The notes: generated by a model not told the origin, from the letters alone. DNA of 54,660 bases from Anaerolineae bacterium (GCA_028277515.1 JANQGC010000101.1:1-54660), one strand, 5' to 3'. Numbered from the stretch's first letter, positions 1 to 9,451 are shown. Translations and numbers: made by a program.

Positions 1-1884
1 GGTTGGGCGGTGGAGTGGCAGAACGAGCCGACGCTCTGGCATTGGGATTTGATCAATGCCCCGGCCGGGCAGACGGTGGCCAAGACCTATGAAATCGACC
101 TGCCGGACCCCGACCCGGCCGCTACCGGCAACCAGGTCACGGTTGAATTGACCACCAGGTTGAACCCCCTCAGTTCAGTACAAATTAATTATAATGCAAA
201 AACTTTTATAAATGAGCACAGTGAATCTGGACAGGAAAGCTGGAATGGCCGTCAAAATTTAAATATCCTGAATTCAATTCCCGGCAGCGGTTTAAGGATG
301 CCTGGTGATAGCGGATATCCGGCTAATCAAATCAAGGTCGAATTATCGAGCGACAGCGCAACATCAGCCAATGTTTATCTCACAAGTATCACCGTGAAAT
401 ATAAACGGTTGTTAAAGGCGTTGGGTGATCAATTGATTTTCTCAGCGGAAAATGCCGGCCATCATCAATTTAACGTGGCTGGATTCAGTGCAGGAAACAT
501 CAACGAAGCAATCGTTTGGAACATTTCTGAGCCAAGGTCCCCAGAGCAGATCGAAATGAATGTCCAGAACATTCAAAACAATGGAGGGGACTTCACATAT
601 CTGATTGGCCAAAATCACGGCAACGATGCCCGTTTCATAGCCACAACAACCGGCAATATCTTACCTGTTAAATCAATTTCAAAATACACACCTGTTTCAA
701 CTGTACCGCCAACAAATTCGGCAAAATGGGTGGCCATCGCGCATCACTCCTTAAGGGAAGCGGCCGACACGCTCGCCGGGCATCGCAAGGCAGATATGAG
801 TACATGGGTAGTTGAAAGTGAAGACATCATTAACCAGGTTGGCTATGGTTTTAATACACCAGAAACCATTAAGGCTTATCTTTTCAACGCTTTGACAAAC
901 TGGGAAACGCCGCCTGAATATGTCACCTTATTCGGCGATGCGACAAGAAATCCATTACAGCAGGAATGCCCTCTCTGTGATCCTTGGGACAAAGATGCTC
1001 CCACCCTGCTTGTAACAGATTTTGCATTTGTTGACCGTTGGAATGGCATGATTCCTTCTGATTTTTCGCTGACCTTATTAATTGGCAGCGACCTTATGCC
1101 GGATCTCACCATAGGACGGATGCCCGCCAATACGCTGGCTGAGGCGAACAGTATGGTCCAAAAAACAATCCAATATGAGAATCAACGACAGGGTGATGGC
1201 GAAGAATGGCAAAAGAATTTCTTATTCGTAGCCGACAATACGGATGGCGGAGGAAATTTTTGCGCCGAGAATTTAGCGACCGGCAGCGAAATACCAACTT
1301 TATCATTTAACCAATCACATTTATGCCTTCCCGCTCCAACTCCGGAAGATACGGAAGCCATAAGATTCGAGATGAGCAAACAGGTCAATGATATCGGCAC
1401 ATCGGTTTTGAATTACAGAGGTCATGGATCAACCACGCAATGGGCAAACCACCATATTGGCGGCCCTATTTTAACAGCCAATGACACAGACTTTTGGCAA
1501 AATGTCGGACGCTCGGTTGTCATTCTTAGCGCCGATTGCCTTGATGGATATTTCATTAACACGCATAATTCAGCTCTGGGTGAAACTTTTCTGAGGCTGG
1601 ACGGCCGTGGCTCTGTCGCTCATTGGTCCTCTTCCGGGTTTGGTTTTTCATCCGAGCATACCGTCCTGCACACCAATTATTACGAGGGCATGTTCCAATA
1701 TGGTTTGAAAGAGATTGGAAAAGCCATTAATCATTCAAAGGTTGAATACCTTCTCACAGGTAGAGCTGAATCAGAATTGTACAGCTTCATCTTACTTGGC
1801 GATCCTGCGTTAAAGGTTGTTGCCACGTCACAGTTAGCCCAAGGCGGCGTCAGGATGCCGGTCGTCCTGGCTCCAGGTAACTGA
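1..1884 (+). CDS. C25 (gingipain-type) cysteine peptidase, 5' partial
   Basis: Secreted-type cysteine protease domain of family C25. The frame is open from the first base of the window, so the true start lies to the left; the GTG at 10 is not convincing as a start. Numbering from the first codon, the catalytic His is about residue 475 in NYRGHGS and the catalytic Cys about residue 513 in LSADCLDGYF, the arrangement seen in gingipains. A conserved LFGDATRNP strand precedes them and a typical FILLGDPALKV segment closes the domain. The protein ends in VRMPVVLAPGN, a short hydrophobic tail reminiscent of the C-terminal tails on Chloroflexota surface proteins. The first ~170 bases are GC-rich (about 67 % over bases 1-120) while the rest is AT-richer, a sharp step. 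A second C25 protein lies two genes downstream, so the pair probably acts on the same surface substrates. Family call is strong; substrate unknown. Confidence 0.88.
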   Translation, partial: GWAVEWQNEPTLWHWDLINAPAGQTVAKTYEIDLPDPDPAATGNQVTVELTTRLNPLSSVQINYNAKTFINEHSESGQESWNGRQNLNILNSIPGSGLRMPGDSGYPANQIKVELSSDSATSANVYLTSITVKYKRLLKALGDQLIFSAENAGHHQFNVAGFSAGNINEAIVWNISEPRSPEQIEMNVQNIQNNGGDFTYLIGQNHGNDARFIATTTGNILPVKSISKYTPVSTVPPTNSAKWVAIAHHSLREAADTLAGHRKADMSTWVVESEDIINQVGYGFNTPETIKAYLFNALTNWETPPEYVTLFGDATRNPLQQECPLCDPWDKDAPTLLVTDFAFVDRWNGMIPSDFSLTLLIGSDLMPDLTIGRMPANTLAEANSMVQKTIQYENQRQGDGEEWQKNFLFVADNTDGGGNFCAENLATGSEIPTLSFNQSHLCLPAPTPEDTEAIRFEMSKQVNDIGTSVLNYRGHGSTTQWANHHIGGPILTANDTDFWQNVGRSVVILSADCLDGYFINTHNSALGETFLRLDGRGSVAHWSSSGFGFSSEHTVLHTNYYEGMFQYGLKEIGKAINHSKVEYLLTGRAESELYSFILLGDPALKVVATSQLAQGGVRMPVVLAPGN

Positions 1885-1995
1885 TAGGTGGATCTTAAGC
1901 CATATTTTCGCCGTCTTTGGTTTTCACGATCGATATTGCACTTACTTGAAGGCTAAAACTAATGAGTTTTGCGAGATGCCGTTATAATGATCATC

Positions 1996-3084
1996 ATGCA
2001 TAGTAGAGTGACGAGGGGCTTAGTCTTCATACTGTTATTGTTTGTGTGTTTAGCCGCAATCAATGCGCAGGCAAGCCCCTTATTGAATATCGGCCTGACC
2101 CGTTTTGAAGCCTTTCCCCTGGACAATGCTGTGCGCTTAGAATGGGAAACCGAAACGGAGCTTGGAACAGCCGGTTATAAACTAAAACGAGGACAAAACG
2201 GCTCCTTTAGCTTTTTACAAAACAGTGACGGCAGTGGAGACGCATTTATCAACAGTGACGGAAGTCCAAGCCAGGGTGCCAGCTATCAATTTGTTGATGA
2301 AACGGCCGAAAATGGCCAGGTTTACACCTACCAGCTTTTTGAAATCACAGTTGATGGCGGGGAAGCCCTGCAAGCCGACCAATCGGTGACCGCTGGATTA
2401 GAACCAACCAATACACCAATAGTTCTGGGAGGTGGCGGTGATAATCCGGAGGAGAATACGGAAACACCAGAACCCTCAAACACACCGACATCTACCTCTG
2501 CCGGAGGAAACACTCCCACCGTGACTGCTCCCAACCCCACCAGAACGCCACAATCGACTGTTGTTCTTACAGCATCACCAACGAGAGTTTCGCCAACAAG
2601 TACGCCTAATGTTGTTAATCCGACAGCGGCGCAACCGACCACATCTTCAAGCAATGAACAGCAAATCCTCTCACCAACGACAGAGCAACCCCTTGCCGGA
2701 CCAGGCGTCGAAGTTGCCCAAGCCTTGGAAGAAACGCCTATGGCCAATAATGCTGCCGATCAAGCTGCGGCTGTCGAAAATTCTGAGCAAGAACTGCAGG
2801 AATTCGCTGACCCAACAACAATTCCGAACAGTGAAGAAAATTCAGAAACAAACAAAACATCTGATGAAAGTAATGCGCAGCCCTCAGTAATCGGTCAGAT
2901 TCAATTGGGTGAACCACAAACAAGTACAGAAAACACCCCACCAACCCAGGGAGCAAATTCCAGCCAAGACCCATTTCCAGGGCGCATCTACTTATGGGTA
3001 GCCTTCATTGCTGCATTAGTCATCTTCATTTCAGCTGTTTTAGGCGCTATACTTCTCTATACCCGCCGGCGAAAAAGAGATTAG
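1996..3084 (+). CDS. Secreted, membrane-anchored Thr/Pro-rich protein with FN3-like domain
   Basis: Predicted surface protein of 362 residues. I chose ATG 1996 because it places an Arg-containing n-region and a hydrophobic core (GLVFILLLFVCLAA) as a signal peptide ending near AINAQA; an in-frame TTG at 1969 would add nine residues overlapping a TATAAT-like box at 1983-1988. Residues ~28-110 resemble a fibronectin-III-like beta-domain (VRLEWETETE, YQFVDETAENGQVYTYQLFE). A long low-complexity Thr/Pro/Ser/Glu-rich stalk (~120-320) follows, then a C-terminal TM helix and a TRRRKRD stop-transfer tail. Its stop is five bases from the start of the next C25 lipoprotein, so the two are co-transcribed. 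This looks like a cell-wall-spanning anchored adaptor; no enzymatic motif is visible. Function is inferred from architecture only. Confidence 0.75.
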   Translation: MHSRVTRGLVFILLLFVCLAAINAQASPLLNIGLTRFEAFPLDNAVRLEWETETELGTAGYKLKRGQNGSFSFLQNSDGSGDAFINSDGSPSQGASYQFVDETAENGQVYTYQLFEITVDGGEALQADQSVTAGLEPTNTPIVLGGGGDNPEENTETPEPSNTPTSTSAGGNTPTVTAPNPTRTPQSTVVLTASPTRVSPTSTPNVVNPTAAQPTTSSSNEQQILSPTTEQPLAGPGVEVAQALEETPMANNAADQAAAVENSEQELQEFADPTTIPNSEENSETNKTSDESNAQPSVIGQIQLGEPQTSTENTPPTQGANSSQDPFPGRIYLWVAFIAALVIFISAVLGAILLYTRRRKRD

Positions 3085-3089
3085 CCGAA

Positions 3090-5204
3090 ATGGTGGTTCG
3101 ATTCGATAATACCCAGCGCATGCTGCTTTTGCTGGTCTTTTTAACTATTTCAACGGTTGGTTGCCAGAAATTAACCGACTCTTTCTCTCAGAGTCTAAAA
3201 AACACACCTACACCTGCCCAAGACCAACTGAAATTACTCATAAAAGAAGACGGTATTTACCGTTTAACCCTCAATGATTTAGCATCATCAGGAATGGTGA
3301 TTGAGCAAATCAATCCACAAAATTTACGATTGTCACTACACGGAGAAGCGGTTCCGGCCATCTATGGTTCCGATAGCCTGACATTTTATGGCCGCGCTCC
3401 GGAAAGCAGATACTATTTAGAACAACCTTATCTGCTTGAATTAGGAAAAACTGGCCAGGAAATGGCTAAATTACCGGTCCAGGCAAGCCAAACAGGGGAT
3501 AAGGAAATAATCAAACAGATCTTACATATTGAGGAGAATTATGAATATGTAAGTGAAGCGCGCTCGGCCGAAAACAACGACGTATGGTTCTGGCAAACAT
3601 TAAGACAGCAGGAGACATTTGAAATTGAGGTTGAGATTCCTCAAATCGAGAATGCGCCCGCATTAATCCGAACCAACGCCTGGGGTTTTTCATTTGACCG
3701 CGAGGTTGAAGAGGACCACAGTTTCGATTTATACGTGAATGATACCTTGATTGCCACCATTACATGGGATGGTCAAACATTTCATACCAGTGAAGATGAA
3801 ATTCCTCCAGGCGTTCTCCAGCCAGGTTCCAATACCATTACATTGGACAACCGCCCTGAAGGCGCTACTTTTTTAGACATTATCCAGGTCAACTGGCTCG
3901 AACTTGAGATTCCCACATCCACGTCAGCCAATGATGACCGGTTAAATTTCTCAACGCCAGGAGTATCGTTGCAGCTAGACAATTTTACCGGCCAACCGAT
4001 CCTGCTCAATATTAATCAGCCTGATAACCCAAAAATCTTAGATGGATGGCTTTATGAGGACAATCGAGTCATGATCCTTCTGGAAGAGGAAATGATTATT
4101 GCCTCCGCAGGTCCGGATGGAACCTTATCACCTAAAATCCAGCCCTTAATATCAAGCAGTTGGAAAGATCAGTCCTCCCAGGTAGATTTAATCATCATCA
4201 CAACCGAAGATTTGACGCCCGCATTAACTCCTCTTGTCGAGCACAGAGAGGCCCAAGGGCTTTCCGTTGCCTTATTAACGGTAAAGGAAATTTACGACGC
4301 ATTCGGTTTTGGAGAATCATCGCCTGAAAGCATAAGGGACTTTGTAACTTTTGCATATGAAAATTGGGAAGAGCCTAAACCAAAATATTTGTTCCTTGTA
4401 GGTGATGCAACAACAGATTTTCATGAAAATCTTGGAGACATTCCACAGAATACAGTACCCTCATTGCTTGTTCCCGTTCAATTCAGTGGGGAAACTGTCA
4501 GTGATTCACGATTAGCCGATGTGAATGGTGACCAAAGACCGGAACTGGCAGTGGGACGTTGGCCTGTAAGTAATATTGCAGATGTACAAAGTCTTGTGCA
4601 ACGTACACTAGATTATGAAGATGGTATAGTGAGTGAATCTACAATTTTTGCTGCAGATGGTAGTGAAAAAAGATTTTCAAATATCGCTCAGGAATTAAGT
4701 TCATCAAGCCTTCTTGAGCAAAATGAGGTTAAGATATTAGAAGGTTCATCTACAGAGGAAATTATTGAAGAATGGAACAAAGGATCCTGGTTGGCTACTT
4801 ATATTGGTCATGGCAGCATTTCCAGGTGGGGAAAGGATGGCATGTTTGAGCTTGAAACGGTTGAAGGAATCACTAGCCAAACACCGCCCATTGTGCTGCA
4901 ATTAACCTGCTTAACAGGGTTATTTTCCCATCCAACGGAAACATCACTGGCTGAAGCCATGCTCCTTCATCCACATGGTCCGGTTCTTACGGTTGCGGCA
5001 ACAAGTCTAACCCTATCTAACCACCAGGAACCTTTTGCTTTAGAGTTGCTTCAACAATTGCAAAACCCTAATATTGATAGGATTGGTGACGCATTCCAGG
5101 AGGCAAAACTCTCATTGGATACCACAAGTTCCAACGGTTTGCGCGAGATAAGTGATACATTTGCTCTGTTTGGAGATCCAAGCACACAAATTGTCAGGCC
5201 GTAA
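3090..5204 (+). CDS. C25 peptidase-like lipoprotein
   Basis: A 704-residue protein starting at ATG 3090, chosen over upstream in-frame codons because it directly begins a signal sequence (RMLLLLVFLTIS) with a lipobox-like TVGC; Cys22 would be lipidated. The N-terminal half is beta-rich and resembles the jelly-roll pro-region found ahead of C25 domains (SFDLYVNDTLIATITW). The C25 domain occupies roughly residues 365-704, with KYLFLVGDAT, catalytic His ~574 in YIGHGS and catalytic Cys ~607 in LQLTCLTGLF, and ends with the typical FALFGDPSTQI strand. Five bases separate it from the preceding anchored protein. It could be a protease or, by analogy with the C25 member PorU of Bacteroidota, a sortase-like transpeptidase; sequence alone does not decide. 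The catalytic dyad looks intact. Confidence 0.85.
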   Translation: MVVRFDNTQRMLLLLVFLTISTVGCQKLTDSFSQSLKNTPTPAQDQLKLLIKEDGIYRLTLNDLASSGMVIEQINPQNLRLSLHGEAVPAIYGSDSLTFYGRAPESRYYLEQPYLLELGKTGQEMAKLPVQASQTGDKEIIKQILHIEENYEYVSEARSAENNDVWFWQTLRQQETFEIEVEIPQIENAPALIRTNAWGFSFDREVEEDHSFDLYVNDTLIATITWDGQTFHTSEDEIPPGVLQPGSNTITLDNRPEGATFLDIIQVNWLELEIPTSTSANDDRLNFSTPGVSLQLDNFTGQPILLNINQPDNPKILDGWLYEDNRVMILLEEEMIIASAGPDGTLSPKIQPLISSSWKDQSSQVDLIIITTEDLTPALTPLVEHREAQGLSVALLTVKEIYDAFGFGESSPESIRDFVTFAYENWEEPKPKYLFLVGDATTDFHENLGDIPQNTVPSLLVPVQFSGETVSDSRLADVNGDQRPELAVGRWPVSNIADVQSLVQRTLDYEDGIVSESTIFAADGSEKRFSNIAQELSSSSLLEQNEVKILEGSSTEEIIEEWNKGSWLATYIGHGSISRWGKDGMFELETVEGITSQTPPIVLQLTCLTGLFSHPTETSLAEAMLLHPHGPVLTVAATSLTLSNHQEPFALELLQQLQNPNIDRIGDAFQEAKLSLDTTSSNGLREISDTFALFGDPSTQIVRP

Positions 5205-5221
5205 TTAAGGATATTAGGCCA

Positions 5222-6265
5222 ATGATTATTGAGAACTCCAATAAACAAGATGAAAGTCATGGATTAGGCCGGTTATTACCCTGGTTCAATTTAATCCTGG
5301 CAATCATCTTAATTGGGATCGGTATTTGGTACTTATCCGGTAAAGTCAGCTTACAAGAAATAATCCAGGCTTTACTGTTAGCTGATCCCATTTTTATCGT
5401 CCTGGGGATTTTACTTACATTGCTCAATATCGTCGCCAAAACCTGGCGATGGCAGTTAATGTTCTTAACTCAAGAGGACGGTATCCCCTTTTCGGCCGCC
5501 TTCTGGGCATTAATGCTTGGCCAATACGTGAATTTGATTGTTCCCTTCTTAAGATTAGGGGAAATTGCCAGGATCTATGCTTTGAACAGACAGACGAAAA
5601 TGCCCATGTCCCGTTCCCTGGGCACTTTGGTCTTAGAAAAGGTTCTTGATTTATTCATGCTGATGTTAGCCATTGCGATAGTTTTGCCACTCGTCATCTT
5701 ACCGGAATTCGTTGATGATCCGGGACGTCTAGTTTGGATATTTCCATTCGTCGCCATTGTTGTTTTATATTTAATTGCTTACCAAACTCAATTGATTTCA
5801 AATTTCTTCTTAGCACTTGAACAAAGAATCCCCACACAATTTGCCAAACGGATGCTCAAATGGTCTATTAATGGCCTTCAAGGTCTTTCATCCTTGAGAA
5901 GCCGCAAGCTCTCCCTCTTACTGGTAGGTTCATCCGCACTCATTTTTTTTCTCTCGATTCTTCTACCCTATGTTTTGTTCGCTGCCTTTAATCTTCCATT
6001 GGGTCTGGTTGCAGCGGCCGTTGTACACATTGTAGTCACGATTGCGACCACACCGCCAAGCACACCTGGGAAAATTGGTGTCTTTAATGGAGCCGTTGCT
6101 CTCATTCTCATCAGCTTTGGAATGGCGAATGAAGCTGTTGTAATAAGCTACTCAATCGTATTCCTACTGGTTGTGATTATCCCCCAAATATTGCTGGGCA
6201 GCCTGGCAGCAGCGCGCACGGATTGGCGCTGGCATAAAGCAAAAGAGCAGCAGTTGGCGATGTAA
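5222..6265 (+). CDS. LPG-synthase-TM-like (UPF0104) flippase-type membrane protein
   Basis: A 347-residue polytopic membrane protein with about eight hydrophobic segments. It matches the lysylphosphatidylglycerol synthase TM-region family (UPF0104; MprF flippase half, AglD-related) by length and by the pattern LNIVAKTWRWQLML-like after the second helix, PFLRLGEIARIYAL, and TTPPSTPGKIGVFNGAVALIL near the C-terminus, the latter being the family's most conserved stretch. No cytosolic lysyl-transferase domain is attached. Members often sit beside glycosyltransferases and are thought to move or modify lipid-linked intermediates; the next gene is a glycosyltransferase/polyprenyl-phosphate transferase, in keeping with that. 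Starts at ATG 5222, 17 bases after the C25 stop, with an AAGGAT-like site upstream. Same-strand continuity suggests one operon. Confidence 0.82.
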   Translation: MIIENSNKQDESHGLGRLLPWFNLILAIILIGIGIWYLSGKVSLQEIIQALLLADPIFIVLGILLTLLNIVAKTWRWQLMFLTQEDGIPFSAAFWALMLGQYVNLIVPFLRLGEIARIYALNRQTKMPMSRSLGTLVLEKVLDLFMLMLAIAIVLPLVILPEFVDDPGRLVWIFPFVAIVVLYLIAYQTQLISNFFLALEQRIPTQFAKRMLKWSINGLQGLSSLRSRKLSLLLVGSSALIFFLSILLPYVLFAAFNLPLGLVAAAVVHIVVTIATTPPSTPGKIGVFNGAVALILISFGMANEAVVISYSIVFLLVVIIPQILLGSLAAARTDWRWHKAKEQQLAM

Positions 6266-6293
6266 TCAATACAAGCTCAATTTCTGGCAAGAC

Positions 6294-7913
6294 ATGTCAT
6301 TCATGCAGGCGAAAGCATCCCCACAAAACGTGAAAGTATCGGTCGTCATTCCAGCGTACCAGGCTGCTAAAACAATTTCAAGTTGCCTGGATGCCCTCCA
6401 TGACCAGGATGTAGACCAGCCCTTTGAAATCATTGTTGTCGATGATGGCTCCAAAGATGGTACAACAGATTTGGTTGAGAAATCATGTGCTCATGCCATC
6501 CGCCATCCTCAATCTAAGGGACCTTCGGCCGCCCGCAACAGCGGTATCAAAGCAGCCAATGGGGAAATCATTTGCTTCACCGACGCTGATTGTATGCCCA
6601 AAAAAGATTGGGTCAGGCAAATGCTCGTTCCATTTGAAGATCCGGAAATCGTTGGAGCAAAGGGTGTCTATCGCACAAAACAAAAAGAAATCGTAGCGCG
6701 GTTTGTGCAAATTGAGTATGAAGATAAATATGATCTCCTACGCACACAGGACAACATCAACTTCATTGATACTTATTCGGCGGCATACCGTAAAGAAATT
6801 CTTCTGGCCAACGGTGGTTTTGATGAACAAGTCTTTTTTGTTGAGGATCAAGAACTATCTTTTCGTCTGGCCTCTCGCGGCTATCAAATGATGTTCCAAC
6901 CCGCGGCCACTGTTTATCATCTTCACAGCGATTCTATATCTTCATATCTGCGCAAAAAATTCATGAACGGCTATTGGAAAGCCCAAATTTTGCGCCGTTT
7001 TCCAGGTCGTGCGATTCAAGATTCCCACACGCCTCAAGTATTAAAAATACAGATCATATTATTGGCTATCATACTTCTTTCTGCTGCCGGATTACTCATA
7101 TCTACCTGGAGCGGTCTTCTGCTAGCCTTTTTCATCGGCGCTTTTTTTATGAGTGCTGTTCCATTTTTATGGAAAGCCTGGTCTAAAGATCCTGTCGTCA
7201 CGGCCGCCGCACCTTTTCTATTAGTTATCAGAGCCGGCGCACTTGGGTTTGGCTATGCTTGGGGACTCGTCCGGCGCCAACCTGGCATAGGCCAAGAACA
7301 ATCCATTGATGGATTCAATTACTTTGTCAAAAGGTTCATGGACATCGTTGGTGGCTTTATCGGGTCTCTCTTCACAATCTTCCTGGCACCCTTCATCGCC
7401 CTGGCCATCAAATTTGATTCTGATGGTCCCGTTATATTTAAGCAAGAAAGAGTTGGCGTAGAAGGAAAACCTTTTGTCCTCTACAAATTTCGCTCTATGA
7501 ATGAGAACGCAGAACTAGAACTGGCCAATTTAGTTGATTTCGACGCCTTACAAGAACCGGTCTATAAGCAAAAGGATGACCCACGCTTAACACGTGTCGG
7601 CCGATTCTTGCGACGGTGGAGCTTAGATGAAATGCCCCAATTTTGGAACGTCCTGAAAGGTGATATGAGCCTTGTCGGACCACGTCCCGAAGAAACACGA
7701 TTCGTTGAAAGATATGAGGCCTGGCATCGTCGCCGCCTGGCGATAAAACCGGGCATGACCGGACCTATGCAAGTCAAGGGTCGTGGTGATTTACCTTTGG
7801 ACACCAGGGTTCAACTCGACCTGGATTATATTGAAAATTATTCTATCGGCCGTGATATCAAAATCCTTCTTGAAACCCTTCCCGCTGTTATTCGAGGTTC
7901 GGGGGCGCATTAA
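6294..7913 (+). CDS. Fusion: GT2 glycosyltransferase + polyprenyl-phosphate sugar-1-phosphate transferase
   Basis: A 539-residue two-enzyme protein. Residues ~13-240 form a GT-A family 2 glycosyltransferase: VSVVIPAYQAA, nucleotide-binding VVDDGS (48-53), metal-binding DAD (97-99) and acceptor-side VEDQELSFR. Two to three hydrophobic segments (~245-325) link to a bacterial sugar transferase (PGT, WcaJ/RfbP type) at ~341-539: the KRFMDIVGG re-entrant helix start, LYKFRSM, DDPRLTRVGRFLRR, SLDEMPQFWNVLKGDMSLVGPRP and KPGMTGPMQVKGR. A PGT domain starts a glycan on a polyprenyl-phosphate carrier at the membrane; a GT2 domain adds the next sugar, so the fusion could perform steps one and two. The two domains are usually separate proteins. 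It follows the flippase-like gene by 28 bases and precedes a DUF2723 gene by seven. Domain calls are firm; sugar identities unknown. Confidence 0.9.
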   Translation: MSFMQAKASPQNVKVSVVIPAYQAAKTISSCLDALHDQDVDQPFEIIVVDDGSKDGTTDLVEKSCAHAIRHPQSKGPSAARNSGIKAANGEIICFTDADCMPKKDWVRQMLVPFEDPEIVGAKGVYRTKQKEIVARFVQIEYEDKYDLLRTQDNINFIDTYSAAYRKEILLANGGFDEQVFFVEDQELSFRLASRGYQMMFQPAATVYHLHSDSISSYLRKKFMNGYWKAQILRRFPGRAIQDSHTPQVLKIQIILLAIILLSAAGLLISTWSGLLLAFFIGAFFMSAVPFLWKAWSKDPVVTAAAPFLLVIRAGALGFGYAWGLVRRQPGIGQEQSIDGFNYFVKRFMDIVGGFIGSLFTIFLAPFIALAIKFDSDGPVIFKQERVGVEGKPFVLYKFRSMNENAELELANLVDFDALQEPVYKQKDDPRLTRVGRFLRRWSLDEMPQFWNVLKGDMSLVGPRPEETRFVERYEAWHRRRLAIKPGMTGPMQVKGRGDLPLDTRVQLDLDYIENYSIGRDIKILLETLPAVIRGSGAH

Positions 7914-7920
7914 TCCACCG

Positions 7921-9381
7921 ATGGCCGACTATTTATCCCACATTCGGCGTCCCAGATTTTTGAACGCGCTTTTTAAACCCGTGCCCTCGCAATCCCAACA
8001 ATCGCGCCAGGCCTTAATTTTGGGATTCTTAAGCACCATAATAGCTTTCTCCATTTACTTTCTGACGCTTGCCCCCGATATCACCTGGGCAAATTTCAGC
8101 AGCGATGGTGGAGAGTTAATTACTGCCGCCGTAACCTTGGGTATTCCGCACCCTCCAGGATATCCGACCTATACCCTGCTGGGAAAATTCATAAGCTTTT
8201 TTCGTATTGGGACAGTCGCCTATCAGTTTAATCTATTTTCCGCTATTTCAGCTTCTCTGGCAGCCGGGTTCGTAACAGCCACCTGTGTCGAATATCTACG
8301 AAAAGTCCCATACGGCCGTATGGCCGCATTCAGCGCGGGACTAACCTTTGCTTTTACTCCCCTGGTTTGGAGCCAGGCTGTTGTCACCGAAGTTTACACA
8401 TTAAATTTACTTTTTGTTGCCGCAACATTATGGGCATTCTTCGGTCGGCGCTCGTCATTACTCGTTGGCATATTGTCAGGCCTATCCGTTTCCACCCATT
8501 TAACCTCTCTCTTCTTATTGCCCATGTTTCTTGCATTAACGAATAAAGGGGAAAGAAATCGATTCGCAGCCAGCATCCTCATTGGCTTAACGCCATTTTT
8601 AACCATTCCCATCCTGGCCAGGGGAAACAGCCCTGTCATTTGGGGAAACCCGGAAAGTTTTTCCGGTTGGCTTTGGTTGATCTCCGGCCGGCTATACCAG
8701 GCCAATATTGGCTTTCCTGAACCTGGCGAACTCGTTGCCAATCTCTCCAGTTGGAGCCAATCCGCCGTCTACCAATTCGCTCTCGTTGGTTGGCTCGTTA
8801 TCGCATGGGGTATTGTAATTGATAAGCATCAAAAACGGATTATAGCTATTATCTTGCTAACCGCTGCCGGCTATTTTATATTTAGCTTTATCTATCAAAC
8901 ACCAGACTCTCTTTTGCTAATATTACCTGCTTTCGTGCTGTTAAGTTTGTCGCTCGCTACGGGTTTCACGAAGCTAAAACAATGGTCATTTGTATTCCCG
9001 CTCATCTTGCTCATTCTAAATTTTAATCAACAAAACTTAAGCCAAAATCACGCCATTCGCTCACAGGTAAATATGATTTTTAATCAGATCCCCCAAGATG
9101 CCATTGTTATAACACCAGGTGATCCTTCTATATTCACGCTTTGGTATTTCAATCTTGTAGAGAATCAACGACCTGATATAACGCTTGTGGACAGCAATCT
9201 ATTTGCTTTTGACTGGTATCGCCGGCAATTGGAGAATCAACACCCTCAACTCAAAGGAGTTGACGCTGATAACCTAAATCTGTTCGTGAAATCAAATAGT
9301 AACAGAACTATCTGTTCCGTTTCGGTCGCCCATGCAGATTCTACAATATGCCACCCACCGCTTATTAAATATGATAATTGA
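7921..9381 (+). CDS. DUF2723 polytopic membrane protein (putative lipid-linked glycosyltransferase)
   Basis: A 486-residue membrane protein of the DUF2723 family, which is related to protein O-mannosyltransferase-type GT-C enzymes. The diagnostic N-terminal segment is present: APDITWANFSSDGGEL with acidic residues D62 and E65, followed by GIPHPPGYPTYTLLGKF. About nine hydrophobic helices follow and the C-terminus holds a soluble domain (ITPGDPSIFTLWYFN, DNLNLFVKSNS). ATG 7921 is preferred; it lies seven bases after the fusion glycosyltransferase stop and is the first ATG that leaves the family N-terminus intact, while longer reading would overlap the upstream gene. The acceptor is unknown; position next to the PGT fusion suggests transfer from polyprenyl-linked sugars to a surface acceptor. 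Confidence 0.85.
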   Translation: MADYLSHIRRPRFLNALFKPVPSQSQQSRQALILGFLSTIIAFSIYFLTLAPDITWANFSSDGGELITAAVTLGIPHPPGYPTYTLLGKFISFFRIGTVAYQFNLFSAISASLAAGFVTATCVEYLRKVPYGRMAAFSAGLTFAFTPLVWSQAVVTEVYTLNLLFVAATLWAFFGRRSSLLVGILSGLSVSTHLTSLFLLPMFLALTNKGERNRFAASILIGLTPFLTIPILARGNSPVIWGNPESFSGWLWLISGRLYQANIGFPEPGELVANLSSWSQSAVYQFALVGWLVIAWGIVIDKHQKRIIAIILLTAAGYFIFSFIYQTPDSLLLILPAFVLLSLSLATGFTKLKQWSFVFPLILLILNFNQQNLSQNHAIRSQVNMIFNQIPQDAIVITPGDPSIFTLWYFNLVENQRPDITLVDSNLFAFDWYRRQLENQHPQLKGVDADNLNLFVKSNSNRTICSVSVAHADSTICHPPLIKYDN

Positions 9382-9420
9382 GCTTTCCGAGTGGATTAAG
9401 CGTGAAGAGTGCGCCAATCT

Positions 9421-9451
9421 TTGCGAAATCTTTTCATCTTAATGTTATAAT
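9421..9451 (+). promoter_or_regulatory. Putative sigma70-type promoter of the SH3-like anchored protein gene
   Basis: A perfect -10 hexamer TATAAT lies at 9446-9451, with TTGCGA at 9421-9426 as the best -35 candidate; the 19-base spacing is long. It sits in the only real gap of the left-hand plus-strand cluster and points at the gene starting at 9488, giving a short leader that contains the GAGG ribosome site at 9477-9480. Confidence 0.5.

Noticed and set aside
1983..1988. TATAAT box before the anchored Thr/Pro-rich gene as a promoter
   Set aside because: No acceptable -35 at 16-19 bases upstream, so it is noted only when choosing the start codon.
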